A stretch of DNA of 64,000 bases from CF-162 sp040882565 (GTDB lineage: Bacteria > Chloroflexota > Dehalococcoidia > SM23-28-2 > RBG-16-64-32), in assembly GCA_040882565.1 (NCBI GenBank), contig JBBEAZ010000042.1:124001-188000 (forward strand). The letters run 5' to 3'. The first letter of the stretch is position 1, and every line of letters begins with the position of its first letter. Position numbers and translations under genes: made by a program. Below the pieces are notes generated by a model. It was not told where the DNA came from, made no database searches, and saw only the letters and a program-made list of their open reading frames with translations. Positions 24,331 through 32,888 of the stretch are shown piece after piece.

Positions 24331-24336
24331 TATAAT
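24331..24336 (+). promoter_or_regulatory. -10 box TATAAT upstream of the alpha/beta hydrolase
   Basis: Consensus TATAAT 85 nt before the ATG; no matching -35 hexamer is clear. The gene itself has GAAGGAGG 10 nt before its ATG. Confidence 0.45.
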
Positions 24337-24421
24337 CTGGCGCAAGGCTAGGCGGTCCGCGCCGTCGAATAGCCTGACGCAGCGCCCTGCCGCTGCTCAA
24401 CGATAGAAGGAGGCCCCGCCC

Positions 24422-25147
24422 ATGCCAGCAGTTCTTGTCCACGGCGTCCCGGATACATATCGCCTCTGGAACGCGGCGCGTTCGCATCTTTCGCGGAAGG
24501 ACGTCGTCACGCCGAGTCTCCCGGGGTTCGATTCACCGACACCGGACGGCTGGACCGCAACGAAGGAAGAGTACATTGACTGGCTGATCGGTGAGGTCGA
24601 GAAGATCGGCGAGCCGGTCGACATCGTCGGGCACGATTGGGGCGCGCTGCTCACCGCGCGGTTCGTGTCGTTGCGTCCGGACCTCGTGCGGACGTGGGCG
24701 CTTGGCGCGGGCGCGATCGACGACGCATATGTTTGGCACGACATGGCCCGAAGCTGGCAGACGCCCGGCATGGGCGAGCAGGTGATGCAAGCGATGAGCG
24801 GCCCAGCCCTTGAGGCCGGACTCGCTGGCGGCGGCGTGCCGGCAACCGATGCCGCGGAAACAGCCAGCCACATCGACGAGACGATGAAGGACTGCATTCT
24901 CAAGCTGTACCGTTCTGCGGTCAATGTCGGCACGGAGTGGCAGTCCGACACGAAGAATATGACTCAACGCCCCGGCCTGATGATCTGGGGTGGTAAAGAC
25001 CCGTACATGCAAGTCGAATTCGCGCGCAAAATGTCGGAACGCACAGGCGCGCGACTGCTCGTCTTCGACGACTCATCGCACTGGTGGCCACTGGAGAAGC
25101 CTGCGGAAGTAGCCCAAGCACTCGAGGACTTCTGGGCCAGCGCTTAG
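24422..25147 (+). CDS. Alpha/beta hydrolase with Asp nucleophile (epoxide hydrolase/haloalkane dehalogenase-like)
   Basis: A 241-residue soluble hydrolase. The nucleophile elbow is V-G-H-D-W-G-A with Asp72 rather than Ser, the pattern of epoxide hydrolases and haloalkane dehalogenases. The oxyanion motif H-G-V-P-D-T is at residue 7, the acid is probably in G-G-K-D-P-Y and the His in S-S-H-W-W-P-L-E near the end. A shortened cap domain follows the elbow. The substrate cannot be named. It has a strong ribosome site and stands alone between a terminator and lepB. Confidence 0.87.
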   Translation: MPAVLVHGVPDTYRLWNAARSHLSRKDVVTPSLPGFDSPTPDGWTATKEEYIDWLIGEVEKIGEPVDIVGHDWGALLTARFVSLRPDLVRTWALGAGAIDDAYVWHDMARSWQTPGMGEQVMQAMSGPALEAGLAGGGVPATDAAETASHIDETMKDCILKLYRSAVNVGTEWQSDTKNMTQRPGLMIWGGKDPYMQVEFARKMSERTGARLLVFDDSSHWWPLEKPAEVAQALEDFWASA

Positions 25148-25224
25148 TTCGCAAGGTTCACGTTACGTTAACGCGACACTATGGCGTCGTAACGCCCCGA
25201 ATGCGTGTACCGTTTGCCGGGTAG

Positions 25225-25899
25225 ATGACCACGGATGAGAAGGACCGCGTCGTACTGCGACGCGGTATGGTCGAACACGACTGGTACGAAAGCGGCTCGG
25301 CGGCTGCGCCAGAGGCGGTCGGGAAGCCCGCTGCTCGGCCGAGCCCGCGGTTGTCATACCTGACGCTGCCACGCATCGTGGGAGCGATCGGCGTCGCCGT
25401 AGTGGTAGTTGTCATGTTTGGCGCCTTCCTGGCGTTCTCGTTCCATGGCTTCCATGCTGAGGGGAAAAGCATGGAGCCCGGCTTGAAGGACGGCGACCGC
25501 TTGGTAGTCGCCCGCATACCTTTCGAAGAAATTGACTTCGGATTACTCAACTGGCTGCCCTCGTACGACTCTTCCGACCTGCGCTGGGGATCGCCCGAGC
25601 GCGGTGATGTCATTGTGTTCGAGTCGCCCGTGCGCGACGAACGCCTCGTTAAGCGCGTGATCGGCCTCCCAGGGGACCGGATTCGCATCGAGAATGGAGA
25701 CGTGTACGTCAACGGTGGGCGTCTCGACGAACCATACGCTAAGGGCACAACGGACTGCCTGAAGACGTGCGCTGCCCTGGTCGTGCCGGCCGAACGCTAT
25801 TTCGTCCTGGGCGACAATCGGGAAGACAGCGTCGACTCACGCCAGGGCTGGACGGTCTCGCGGGAGGACATCAGCGGCAAAGTCATCGTCTCTTTCTAG
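25225..25899 (+). CDS. lepB: Signal peptidase I
   Basis: Membrane-bound Ser/Lys protease that removes signal peptides from exported proteins. The 224-residue chain has a cytosolic N-terminus of about 50 residues, one membrane helix (about 51-72), the catalytic Ser82 in G-K-S-M-E-P, Lys143 in R-L-V-K-R-V-I-G-L-P-G-D, and the box E motif G-D-N-R-E-D-S-x-D-S-R. A cysteine pair (D-C-L-K-T-C) lies in the insert before box E. The ATG at 25225 has no clear Shine-Dalgarno. An 11-base motif TTCACGTTACG lies 57 bp upstream and again before the next gene. Confidence 0.94.
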   Translation: MTTDEKDRVVLRRGMVEHDWYESGSAAAPEAVGKPAARPSPRLSYLTLPRIVGAIGVAVVVVVMFGAFLAFSFHGFHAEGKSMEPGLKDGDRLVVARIPFEEIDFGLLNWLPSYDSSDLRWGSPERGDVIVFESPVRDERLVKRVIGLPGDRIRIENGDVYVNGGRLDEPYAKGTTDCLKTCAALVVPAERYFVLGDNREDSVDSRQGWTVSREDISGKVIVSF

Positions 25900-25935
25900 T
25901 GGCAACTTCACGTTACGCCGCGACGTTCCTCTAAT

Positions 25936-26835
25936 GTGATCCGGACTCTCCTGGCAGCGTTCACGCTTGTCCTTGTGATTGGGGCATGCGGCGGCGATGA
26001 CGACGCGCCGACGACGTCTCGGTCGGCGACGGCAACCGACGTCCGCTCACCTGGTGCCCCGACTGCCACTCTCACGATCGCACCCACGCCGACCGAGCGT
26101 GCGCCGCATCCCGAACCAGCAGGCTTCCCGATCGATCCGGAGACAACTCTCGGTGTCGTCGCCAGCGTCGGCGGTACACGCACGCTCGTCTTTGGCGGTG
26201 GCGGGCCGAACGCTGACGACTATGCGCTCTACGACCAACCGTCCATGGACGGCGACATCGCGAATCGCTCAGGCTGGAATTGCCGGACGCACGTTGAGTA
26301 CGAAGGTAGTGCCGCAGTCGACTTCTACATCCCGACCGGGACGCCAATCCTGGCGACGATGGACGGCGCCGTGACCCTGTACGCAATATCCGTGGTGAAC
26401 GACTTCGATCGCTACAGCGTCGACCGCGAGCCGTACATCGGCAACCCGGACCGCTCGCGGGCGCCGATATCACCGTTTCCCGGCCCCAGCGGCGGGCTCG
26501 GCGTCTACGCGCAGGTGGAGGGCGAGTCATTCGTCACGGAGTACGGTCACCTGGACCTGGCGCTCACCGACGAGGTGGTCCCCGAAGACGCATTCGTCTC
26601 CGGCTATTCAGCGGAAAGCGACTGGGCGACTCTCTTCGCAGAAGTTCCTCAGCCACGCTTTGCGACCAGGATCGCCGAATGGCAGGTGCGAGCGGGCGAC
26701 GTCATCGGTATGAGCGGTGACTCGGGCTACAGCGAGGGACCACATGTCCACTACGCTATCGCACGATACAGCGGTCCGCTCCTCTGCCCGACGAACGAGG
26801 AGGGCTTCGATGACGGCGGCTGGCTGTTTCGTTAG
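25936..26835 (+). CDS. M23-family peptidase-like lipoprotein
   Basis: A 299-residue exported protein: GTG start, signal peptide ending in the lipobox V-I-G-A-C followed by G-G-D-D-D, then a T/P-rich linker to about residue 50. The remainder matches the LytM/M23 metallopeptidase fold: H-V-E-Y-E-G-S-A-A-V-D-F with the first Zn ligands, P-I-L-A-T-M-D-G-A-V, T-E-Y-G-H-L-D and the H-x-H motif in E-G-P-H-V-H-Y-A-I. It has an unusual insertion between the G-H-L and H-x-H motifs. The likely role is cell-wall remodelling or a peptidase-fold structural part. Its stop overlaps the convergent LLM gene's stop (TTAG). Confidence 0.85.
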   Translation: MIRTLLAAFTLVLVIGACGGDDDAPTTSRSATATDVRSPGAPTATLTIAPTPTERAPHPEPAGFPIDPETTLGVVASVGGTRTLVFGGGGPNADDYALYDQPSMDGDIANRSGWNCRTHVEYEGSAAVDFYIPTGTPILATMDGAVTLYAISVVNDFDRYSVDREPYIGNPDRSRAPISPFPGPSGGLGVYAQVEGESFVTEYGHLDLALTDEVVPEDAFVSGYSAESDWATLFAEVPQPRFATRIAEWQVRAGDVIGMSGDSGYSEGPHVHYAIARYSGPLLCPTNEEGFDDGGWLFR

Positions 26836-27872
26836 CTCAACACGAGATCGGCGACCGTCTCCAGCATCTGCGGGGGGCCGCTCAAGAGCATCGTCGTGAG
26901 GCAGGTGTCTTTCCACTTCGGGAGCTCGTCCTTGATCTTGGCGGGCGGGCCGATCAGCGCCACGTCCTCGACGAGCTTCAGCGGGATGGCAGCGGTCGCT
27001 TCTTGCTTCTTGCCCTGTAGGTACAGCTCTTGCACGTGCGCGGCCACGTCCTCGTACCCGAGGCGCACGAAGACGTCGTAGTGGAAGTTCGCGCCCTTCG
27101 CACCCATGCCTCCCATGTAGAGCGAGAGCATCGGCCGGATGAAGTTCGCGCCCGACTCGATGTCGTTGGTGATAAGGATGGGGACCGTCGCGGCGACCTC
27201 GAAGTCCTGGGAATTGCTCTTGGCGCCCGGTGCCGCGAAGCCTTCGTTCAGAGCGTCGGTGTAGAACTTGTCCATTTTCGGGGAGAAGAACAGCGGCAGC
27301 CAGCCGTCGGCAATTTCCGCGGCCAGCGCGACGTTTTTGGGGCCTTCGGCGGCCAGGAAAATCGGGATGTCGGGGCGGTAGGGGTGGAGGGTGCTCTTCA
27401 GAGGCTTGCCGAGGCCAGTGCCGCCGCGATGCGGCAGGGTGTAGTGGTTGCCTTCGAACGTGACGCGTTCCTCGCGGGCGAAGATCTTGCGCATGATCGC
27501 GATGTACTCACGTGTGCGCTCGAGGGGCTTTGGGTACGGCTGGCCGTACCAGCCCTCGACCACCTGCGGTCCGGAGGCACCGATGCCGAGGATTACGCGG
27601 CCCTCCGAAAGATGGTCCAGCGTCATCGCCGCCATCGCCAGCGCTGCGGGTGTACGCGCGGAAATTTGGGCGATGGAGGTGCCGAGCTTGATTTGGCTGG
27701 TCCTGGCGCCCCACCAGGCGAGCGGCGTCAGGCAATCGGAGCCATAGGCCTCGGCGGCCCACATCGAGTCGAAGCCAAGCCGGTCGGCCATCTCGACCGA
27801 CTGCTCGACACCACCGGGAGGGCCGGCGCTCCAGTAGCCGGTGGCGAGTCCTAGTTTCATCTGTTTTGCCAT
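26832..27872 (-). CDS. LLM class (F420/FMN-dependent) oxidoreductase
   Basis: A 346-residue luciferase-like monooxygenase-fold enzyme, most like the F420-dependent group. Typical blocks are K-L-G-L-A-T-G-Y-W, A-D-R-L-G-F-D-S-M-W-A-A-E-A-Y-G, the region I-L-G-I-G-A-S-G-P-Q-V-V-E-G-W-Y and I-F-L-A-A-E-G-P-K-N-V-A-L-A-A-E-I-A-D-G-W-L-P. GAGAGGAAG precedes the ATG at a good distance. The substrate is unknown; such paralogues are numerous in Chloroflexota and Actinobacteria. Transcribed away from glgP, with a 154-bp divergent gap. Confidence 0.92.
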   Translation of the reverse strand: MAKQMKLGLATGYWSAGPPGGVEQSVEMADRLGFDSMWAAEAYGSDCLTPLAWWGARTSQIKLGTSIAQISARTPAALAMAAMTLDHLSEGRVILGIGASGPQVVEGWYGQPYPKPLERTREYIAIMRKIFAREERVTFEGNHYTLPHRGGTGLGKPLKSTLHPYRPDIPIFLAAEGPKNVALAAEIADGWLPLFFSPKMDKFYTDALNEGFAAPGAKSNSQDFEVAATVPILITNDIESGANFIRPMLSLYMGGMGAKGANFHYDVFVRLGYEDVAAHVQELYLQGKKQEATAAIPLKLVEDVALIGPPAKIKDELPKWKDTCLTTMLLSGPPQMLETVADLVLS

Positions 27873-28026
27873 TCGGGCTTCCTCTCAGCTCTGAATGCTT
27901 CCCGCAGTATATGCGAGTTACCAAACGGCTGCGGGAGTCGTCTATCGATATGAGATGTCCACATCCGGCGAGCCATGGTGGTTTGCCGGTCACCGGCCGC
28001 TCATATACGCTTCGAAGGGCCAATTT

Positions 28027-29745
28027 ATGAACGACAGCGAGCGCACGATCGCCTACTTCTCGATGGAGATAGGCCTCGATCCCCGGTTCCCCACCTATAG
28101 CGGCGGCCTCGGCGTCCTCGCCGGCGACAGCCTGCGCGCTGCCGCCGACCTGCGGATCCCGATGGTCGGAGTCACACTTGTGCACCGCAAGGGCTACTTC
28201 CATCAGCGCCTGGATGAGCGCGGCGGGCAGACTGAGACGCCGGCGGAGTGGTCGCCGGAGGATTTCCTTGAGGAAGTGACGGCGCGCGTCAGTGTCGAGA
28301 TCGAAGGGCGCGCGGTGTACCTGCGGGCGTGGCTCTACGACGTCCACGGCGCACCCGGCAACACGGTCGAGCAGACGGTACCCGTCTACTTGCTCGATAG
28401 CCGCCTGCCGGAAAACGACCCTCGCGACCAGGAGCTGACCGACGTCCTCTACGGCGGAGATCAGCGTTACCGGCTGTCCCAGGAGGTCATCCTCGGCCTG
28501 GGCGGCATCGCGTTGCTGCGCGAACTTGGCTACGACAACATCCGCGTCCATCACCTGAACGAGGGGCATTCCGGCCTGCTTGTGCTGTCGCTGCTCGAAC
28601 GGCGGATGCAAGCGAGTGGCGACACCTGGCCATCCGAAGAGGACATCCAGGCCGTCCGCAATCGCTGCGTATTCACGGTGCACACGCCGGTCCCCGCCGG
28701 GCACGACACATTTCCGGCTGAACTGACCGAGCAGGTGCTTGGGGCTGAGCGCATGAACCTGCTGCGCAGGACGCCCGGCTTCATCGACGGCAACTTCGAC
28801 CTGACGGCCTTCGTGATGTCGTTCGCTCGGAGCGCTAACGGGGTCTCGATGCGCCACGGGCAGGTTTCGAGTGGTATGTTCCCGGGTTTCCACGTCGGCG
28901 CGATCACGAACGGGGTGCACGTCGGCACATGGTTGTCAGAGCCGTTCGCGCGCCTCTTTGACCGATACATTCCGCCGTGGCGGCGCGACACCCGCTACTT
29001 CCGGTACGCCATGGGAATCCCGCTGGACGAGATCCGCGGCACACATCGAGAATCGAAGGAGATGCTGGTCGCCGAAGTGAAGGCGCGATCGGCCGTTGAA
29101 CTGAACCCAGAGGTGCTGACAATCGGCTTCGCGCGCCGCGCGACAGGATACAAACGTGGCGACCTTCTCTTCACGGACCTCGAACGGCTGCGGCGGATGA
29201 TCCGCAGCGCCGGGCCCTTGCAGGTCGTATACGCCGGCAAGGCGCACCCGATGGACGAAGCTGGTAAGCAGATTATCCAGGACGTCTTCACGGCCGCCGG
29301 CGAGCTGGGGGACGCGATGAAAGTCGTCTACCTAGAGGACTATGACATGGTCCTCGGCCGCTACCTGGTTGCCGGCGTCGACCTCTGGCTGAACAACCCG
29401 CAGAAGCCGCTCGAGGCCTCTGGTACAAGCGGGATGAAGGCAGCGATGAATGGGGTGCCCAGCCTCAGCGTCCTCGACGGCTGGTGGATCGAGGGTCACA
29501 TCGAAGGCGTCACCGGATGGGCGATCGGCGATGAGCATCCGGCTCAAGAAGGCGACGAAATCCGTTCGCTCTACGACAAGCTGGAGCACGCGATCATGCC
29601 GATGTACTACCGCCGTCCCAACGAATACGCTACGGTCATGCGCTATTGTATCGCGATCAACGGTGATTTCTTCAGTGCCCAGCGGATGATGGGCCAGTAT
29701 TTGCGCAACGTCTACTACGCGACCGCCGAAGGCTTCACTCCTTGA
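28027..29745 (+). CDS. glgP: Alpha-glucan (glycogen/maltodextrin) phosphorylase, short form
   Basis: PLP enzyme that releases glucose 1-phosphate from alpha-1,4-glucans. The 572-residue length and the start (R-T-I-A-Y-F-S-M-E-I-G-L) are those of the short archaeal/bacterial TIGR02094 type. Further motifs: L-G-V-L-A-G-D, H-L-N-E-G-H-S, F-T-V-H-T-P-V-P-A-G-H-D, and the cofactor lysine in S-G-T-S-G-M-K-A-A-M-N-G (Lys471). ATG 28027 follows GAAGGG; the longer in-frame opening from 27895 is outside the family's start. The stop overlaps the TTG proposed as the original start of the dehydrogenase gene (TTGA). Confidence 0.94.
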   Translation: MNDSERTIAYFSMEIGLDPRFPTYSGGLGVLAGDSLRAAADLRIPMVGVTLVHRKGYFHQRLDERGGQTETPAEWSPEDFLEEVTARVSVEIEGRAVYLRAWLYDVHGAPGNTVEQTVPVYLLDSRLPENDPRDQELTDVLYGGDQRYRLSQEVILGLGGIALLRELGYDNIRVHHLNEGHSGLLVLSLLERRMQASGDTWPSEEDIQAVRNRCVFTVHTPVPAGHDTFPAELTEQVLGAERMNLLRRTPGFIDGNFDLTAFVMSFARSANGVSMRHGQVSSGMFPGFHVGAITNGVHVGTWLSEPFARLFDRYIPPWRRDTRYFRYAMGIPLDEIRGTHRESKEMLVAEVKARSAVELNPEVLTIGFARRATGYKRGDLLFTDLERLRRMIRSAGPLQVVYAGKAHPMDEAGKQIIQDVFTAAGELGDAMKVVYLEDYDMVLGRYLVAGVDLWLNNPQKPLEASGTSGMKAAMNGVPSLSVLDGWWIEGHIEGVTGWAIGDEHPAQEGDEIRSLYDKLEHAIMPMYYRRPNEYATVMRYCIAINGDFFSAQRMMGQYLRNVYYATAEGFTP

Positions 29746-29773
29746 AGAGCGTCGCATTCGCTCGCCCGGCCTT

Positions 29774-30766
29774 ATGGAGATGCGGGACACACCGGAGCCG
29801 GTACCCGGTCCCGGCCAGGTGGTCGTCAGCGTCAGTCACTGCGGCATCTGCGGGTCCGACCTTCACGAGTACTCCGCTGCGGGCCCTTCGCTGCGCGCGG
29901 CGGGCGTCTTCCAGCGAGTGATGGGCCACGAGTTCACGGCGATCGTCTCGGCGCTCGGCGAGGGCGTTTCAGGGCTGCATGAGGGCGACCCGGTCGTCGT
30001 GCACCCTGGCGGCGCCTGCGGTAAGTGCTGGCACTGCGCGCACAACGCCTCCAATGTTTGCGCGGACCAGGTCGGCATCGGCTATCGCTTCGCCGGTGCT
30101 TACGCTGAACGTTGCCTCGCACGGGCGGACCAGTGCCTGTCGCTGCCTGGTCCGGAATGGCTGGAGAGGGCGGCGCTGACCGAGCCGCTCGGCGTGGCGC
30201 TGCGGGCGGTCAACCGCGGCGCGTTGCAGGCGAGCGAGACAGTGTTCATCGCCGGTGGCGGGCCCATCGGCATATTGACGTTGATCGCTGCACGCCGGAA
30301 GGGCGCCGGCACGATCATTGTCTCGGAGCCTGCAGAATCACGCCGTCAGCTCGCGCTACAGCTTGGCGCTGACCACGCGATCGATCCGGCGAAGTCGGCC
30401 TCGCTGCAGGTGCGTGAATTGACGGGCGGCCTCGGCGCCGACCTGTCGATTGAAGCCGTGGGCATCAAGCCGACGATGGACGACGCGCTGGCGTCGACGC
30501 GCCGCGCCGGGCGCATTGTTATCGCCGGGTCGTTCGACCAGCCGTATACCCTGCCGCTGATCAACCTCATCGTCCAGGAGCAGTCGATTGTCGCGACGTT
30601 CGGGTATGTCGGCGAATTTGCGCAGGCGCGCGACCTGATCTGCTCCGGCGAGTTGGACGTTACGCCGCTGATCTCGCGGACCGTTTCGTTGGATGACTTG
30701 CCTGTGACGTTCGAGGATATGACGCGCAGCCGGAACGAGTACCAGAAGGTACTCGTCCGGCCGTAG
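29774..30766 (+). CDS. Zinc-dependent alcohol dehydrogenase (butanediol/sorbitol-type MDR), 5' end frameshifted
   Basis: A medium-chain dehydrogenase. Catalytic zinc ligands are in C-G-I-C-G-S-D and G-H-E-F; the structural zinc cluster is C-G-K-C-W-H-C-A-H-N-A-S-N-V-C; the NAD site is I-A-G-G-G-P-I-G. Homologues begin about 10 residues earlier with M-K-x-x-x-F. That segment (L-K-S-V-A-F-A-R-P) is present in another frame from TTG 29742, which overlaps the glgP stop; restoring one G at about 29768 joins them. The ATG given here is the longest intact frame. Substrate unknown; the glgP linkage suggests sugar or polyol metabolism. Confidence 0.88.
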   Translation: MEMRDTPEPVPGPGQVVVSVSHCGICGSDLHEYSAAGPSLRAAGVFQRVMGHEFTAIVSALGEGVSGLHEGDPVVVHPGGACGKCWHCAHNASNVCADQVGIGYRFAGAYAERCLARADQCLSLPGPEWLERAALTEPLGVALRAVNRGALQASETVFIAGGGPIGILTLIAARRKGAGTIIVSEPAESRRQLALQLGADHAIDPAKSASLQVRELTGGLGADLSIEAVGIKPTMDDALASTRRAGRIVIAGSFDQPYTLPLINLIVQEQSIVATFGYVGEFAQARDLICSGELDVTPLISRTVSLDDLPVTFEDMTRSRNEYQKVLVRP

Positions 30767-30774
30767 TCACGCGC

Positions 30775-31176
30775 CTAGCCCTGAATCGGAGCGTTGATGC
30801 ACCAGCGGTGGCCGTACGGATCGACGACCCAGCCGGTGCGGCCGTAGGGCTCGTCCTTCAGCGGACGCTCGATGCTGGCGCCAGCGCCGAGCGCGCGGCC
30901 CCAGGCTGCGTCGGCATCCTCCACCTCGACCACAAGCGAAACGGAGTTCCCGTTGAGCGACAGTGGAGAAAGGACGCGCATATCCGGCCACGCGTCCGAG
31001 ATCATGACGACCGTTTCACCGATTGTGAGCTCGGCGTAGCCAATGCGGCCGTCCGGCTCCTCCATACGGGTGCCCAAGGCTGCGCCGAAAGCCTTCTTGT
31101 AGAACTCGATCGCTTCGGCCGCGCCTTCGACGGCGAGGTACGCCGAGACCTTGTGGATGCCGATTACGTTTGTCAT
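30775..31176 (-). CDS. VOC family protein (PhnB/glyoxalase-like), copy 2
   Basis: A 133-residue vicinal-oxygen-chelate fold protein: A-Y-L-A-V-E-G-A-A-E-A-I-E-F-Y-K-K-A-F-G-A, then E-L-T-I-G, and V-V-D-P-Y-G-H-R-W near the end. It sits 11 bp behind a related VOC gene and is probably cotranscribed with it. Members range from glyoxalases to antibiotic-binding proteins and dioxygenases; no specific activity can be assigned. Confidence 0.88.
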   Translation of the reverse strand: MTNVIGIHKVSAYLAVEGAAEAIEFYKKAFGAALGTRMEEPDGRIGYAELTIGETVVMISDAWPDMRVLSPLSLNGNSVSLVVEVEDADAAWGRALGAGASIERPLKDEPYGRTGWVVDPYGHRWCINAPIQG

Positions 31177-31187
31177 TGTCAGCTCCT

Positions 31188-31574
31188 TCAGGGCTTGTAG
31201 GTGCCGAAGCTCCAGAGGTGGCCCTCTGGGTCACGGACAGAGTAGTCGCGGGAGCCGTAGTCCTGATCGGTGGGCTCCATGACGACCTGGGCACCGGCCG
31301 CCTTCGCCCGCGCGAAGTGGCCATCGGTGTCTTCGATGGCGATGTAGACGCCCTGCGTGACGAAGCCGAGGCCGTTGGGCGAGCGCAACTTCAGGTCGCT
31401 GTGCTTCTCCGTACCGAGCATGACGATTCCGGAGCCGAGGTTTAGCTCGGCGTGGGCGATTGAGCCGTCCTCGTTGGCGAAAACGGCCTTCTTCTCGAAG
31501 CCGAAGGCGTTGCAGAGGAACTCGATCGCGGCCGGTGCGTCCTTGTAGGACATGAATGGGTAAACGTTGGACAT
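31188..31574 (-). CDS. VOC family protein (glyoxalase/bleomycin-resistance-like), copy 1
   Basis: A 128-residue protein of the same fold as its downstream neighbour, with M-S-Y-K-D-A-P-A-A-I-E-F-L, A-H-A-E-L-N-L-G and V-R-D-P-E-G-H-L-W-S-F. AAAGGAGGACAC gives a strong ribosome site. The pair looks like a tandem duplication. The AraC-type gene upstream on the same strand is a possible regulator. Confidence 0.88.
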   Translation of the reverse strand: MSNVYPFMSYKDAPAAIEFLCNAFGFEKKAVFANEDGSIAHAELNLGSGIVMLGTEKHSDLKLRSPNGLGFVTQGVYIAIEDTDGHFARAKAAGAQVVMEPTDQDYGSRDYSVRDPEGHLWSFGTYKP

Positions 31575-31652
31575 TTCGTGTCCTCCTTTCTTGATTGCAG
31601 GTTATGCGCCGGGTATCGGGGCGTCTTGTACAGAACTTACCTTAGGCGGGGG

Positions 31653-32483
31653 TCAGTCGCTGAAGGCGGCCATTCGAGGGAGCTGGCCACGGAGGAATTC
31701 GCGAGGGGTCATGCCGGCGAACTCGCGGAACTCGCGGAGGAGGTGGGCCTGGTCGTAGTAGCCGCATTCTGCGACGACGTCGGCCCAGTCGAGGCTTACG
31801 CCTGAGCGCAAGCGGCGAATGGCAGCGTTGAAGCGGATGACGCGCGCCGCAGTCTTGGGGGCGAGGCCTACCTGGTCGCGGAACTGGGCGATCAGGTGTT
31901 TGCCACTCCAACCCAGCTCTTCGGCGAGCGAGGCGATGCTGGCCTTGCCGCCGCTGCGGTTCAGCCGGTACCAGGCGAGCACGACCGCCTCGGAGGGCGG
32001 TGGCGCTGCGTCGATGCGCGTGAGGATCGCAGCGTCGAGCATGGCGAACCGTTTCTCCCAATCGCGCGCGCCGTGCAGGCGCTCGACCAGCCGGGCGCCC
32101 TCGGCGCCGAAGGCGTCGTCGAGGCCGATGGTGCGGTTCGTCAGTTCGCTCATCGGTATGCCGAGGAACATCCGCGCGCCGATCGGCGTGAAGTTGATCT
32201 GAACGCCGTAGGACGGTGACGACTCCGTCACGACGTAGGTGTCGGAGAGGCCGGCGACGAAGACGTTGCGCCGATCCATCTCGCCGGGCCGGCGGGGATC
32301 GATCAGTCCGACCGGCTCACCGTAGCTGATGATGAGAGGGACTATGTCGCCGGGCACCTGTTGACGGCGCAATGCCGTAGCGGTCTCGACGTAGCCTTCG
32401 TATCCTCGCACGAGGCCGCGCAGGCGCGGGTGCGGCGCGCGGGTGATCAGCTCGAGGCCATCGAGGCGGTCTGTAGAGTCCAT
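31653..32483 (-). CDS. AraC family transcriptional regulator
   Basis: A 276-residue regulator. The C-terminal ~100 residues carry the double helix-turn-helix: S-I-A-S-L-A-E-E-L-G-W-S-G-K-H-L-I-A-Q-F-R-D-Q-V-G-L-A-P-K and the second unit ending A-E-C-G-Y-Y-D-Q-A-H-L-L-R-E-F-R-E-F-A-G-M-T-P. The N-terminal domain resembles the DUF6597-type sensor seen in this subgroup (Y-E-G-Y, Y-G-V-Q-I-N-F-T-P-I-G). It lies upstream of two VOC genes on the same strand (78-bp gap), which it may control. Confidence 0.9.
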   Translation of the reverse strand: MDSTDRLDGLELITRAPHPRLRGLVRGYEGYVETATALRRQQVPGDIVPLIISYGEPVGLIDPRRPGEMDRRNVFVAGLSDTYVVTESSPSYGVQINFTPIGARMFLGIPMSELTNRTIGLDDAFGAEGARLVERLHGARDWEKRFAMLDAAILTRIDAAPPPSEAVVLAWYRLNRSGGKASIASLAEELGWSGKHLIAQFRDQVGLAPKTAARVIRFNAAIRRLRSGVSLDWADVVAECGYYDQAHLLREFREFAGMTPREFLRGQLPRMAAFSD

Positions 32484-32533
32484 GCCTCGAGGCTAGGCGA
32501 AGAGCCAGAGACTTACAAGGCGCTGATGGCGCC

Positions 32534-32722
32534 TTACAGTCGCAGCAAGCCGTTGTTGAGGTCGGAGAACTTCGTCAGCTTGCCGCGGATGATGACGTAC
32601 TCAGGCAGCGCCGGGCGCCTTTCCTTGTCCTTCCGGGGCCGGACGCTCCTGGTACCGACGGCGTCCTCGTACAACTCGCGGAGCCTGTAATGCGCGGTCT
32701 CAGGCGGAATGAAACTCAGCAT
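32534..32722 (-). CDS. Small 62-residue basic protein of unknown function
   Basis: Short frame with an AGGGAGGG ribosome site 6 nt before the ATG. The product is Arg/Lys-rich in the middle (R-P-R-K-D-K-E-R-R-P) with a hydrophobic strand (P-E-Y-V-I-I-R-G-K-L). It does not overlap any other gene. I know no family; support is the ribosome site and isolation only. Confidence 0.45.
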   Translation of the reverse strand: MLSFIPPETAHYRLRELYEDAVGTRSVRPRKDKERRPALPEYVIIRGKLTKFSDLNNGLLRL

Positions 32723-32833
32723 CGCGGTTCCCTCCCTATTAGGCTGTTGGGCGGCGACATCATCGCGCCTGCCGGATACAAGTGTGTTGCCGAACGGTCA
32801 AGTGAAGGTGAAAGTTCTGTTCAGATGTTTGCG

Positions 32834-32868
32834 TGCTACAATCGCCCTGCCCGCCGCCAGGCGGGCCC
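32834..32868 (+). promoter_or_regulatory. Extended -10 (TGCTACAAT) and 5' stem-loop
   Basis: TGC-TACAAT at 32834-32842 should start transcription near 32849, exactly where a perfect 7-bp stem begins (GCCCGCC-GCCA-GGCGGGC, 32849-32866). A 5'-terminal hairpin like this usually stabilises the mRNA. The coding start with AGGAGG follows 20 nt later. Confidence 0.5.
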
Positions 32869-32888
32869 AACAAAGCAGGAGGCGCCCA

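Noticed and set aside
27508..28920. Minus-strand open frame of 470 codons across the LLM/glgP divergent region
   Set aside because: It spans the opposite strand of glgP and an alternative frame of the LLM gene; both real genes are well supported.
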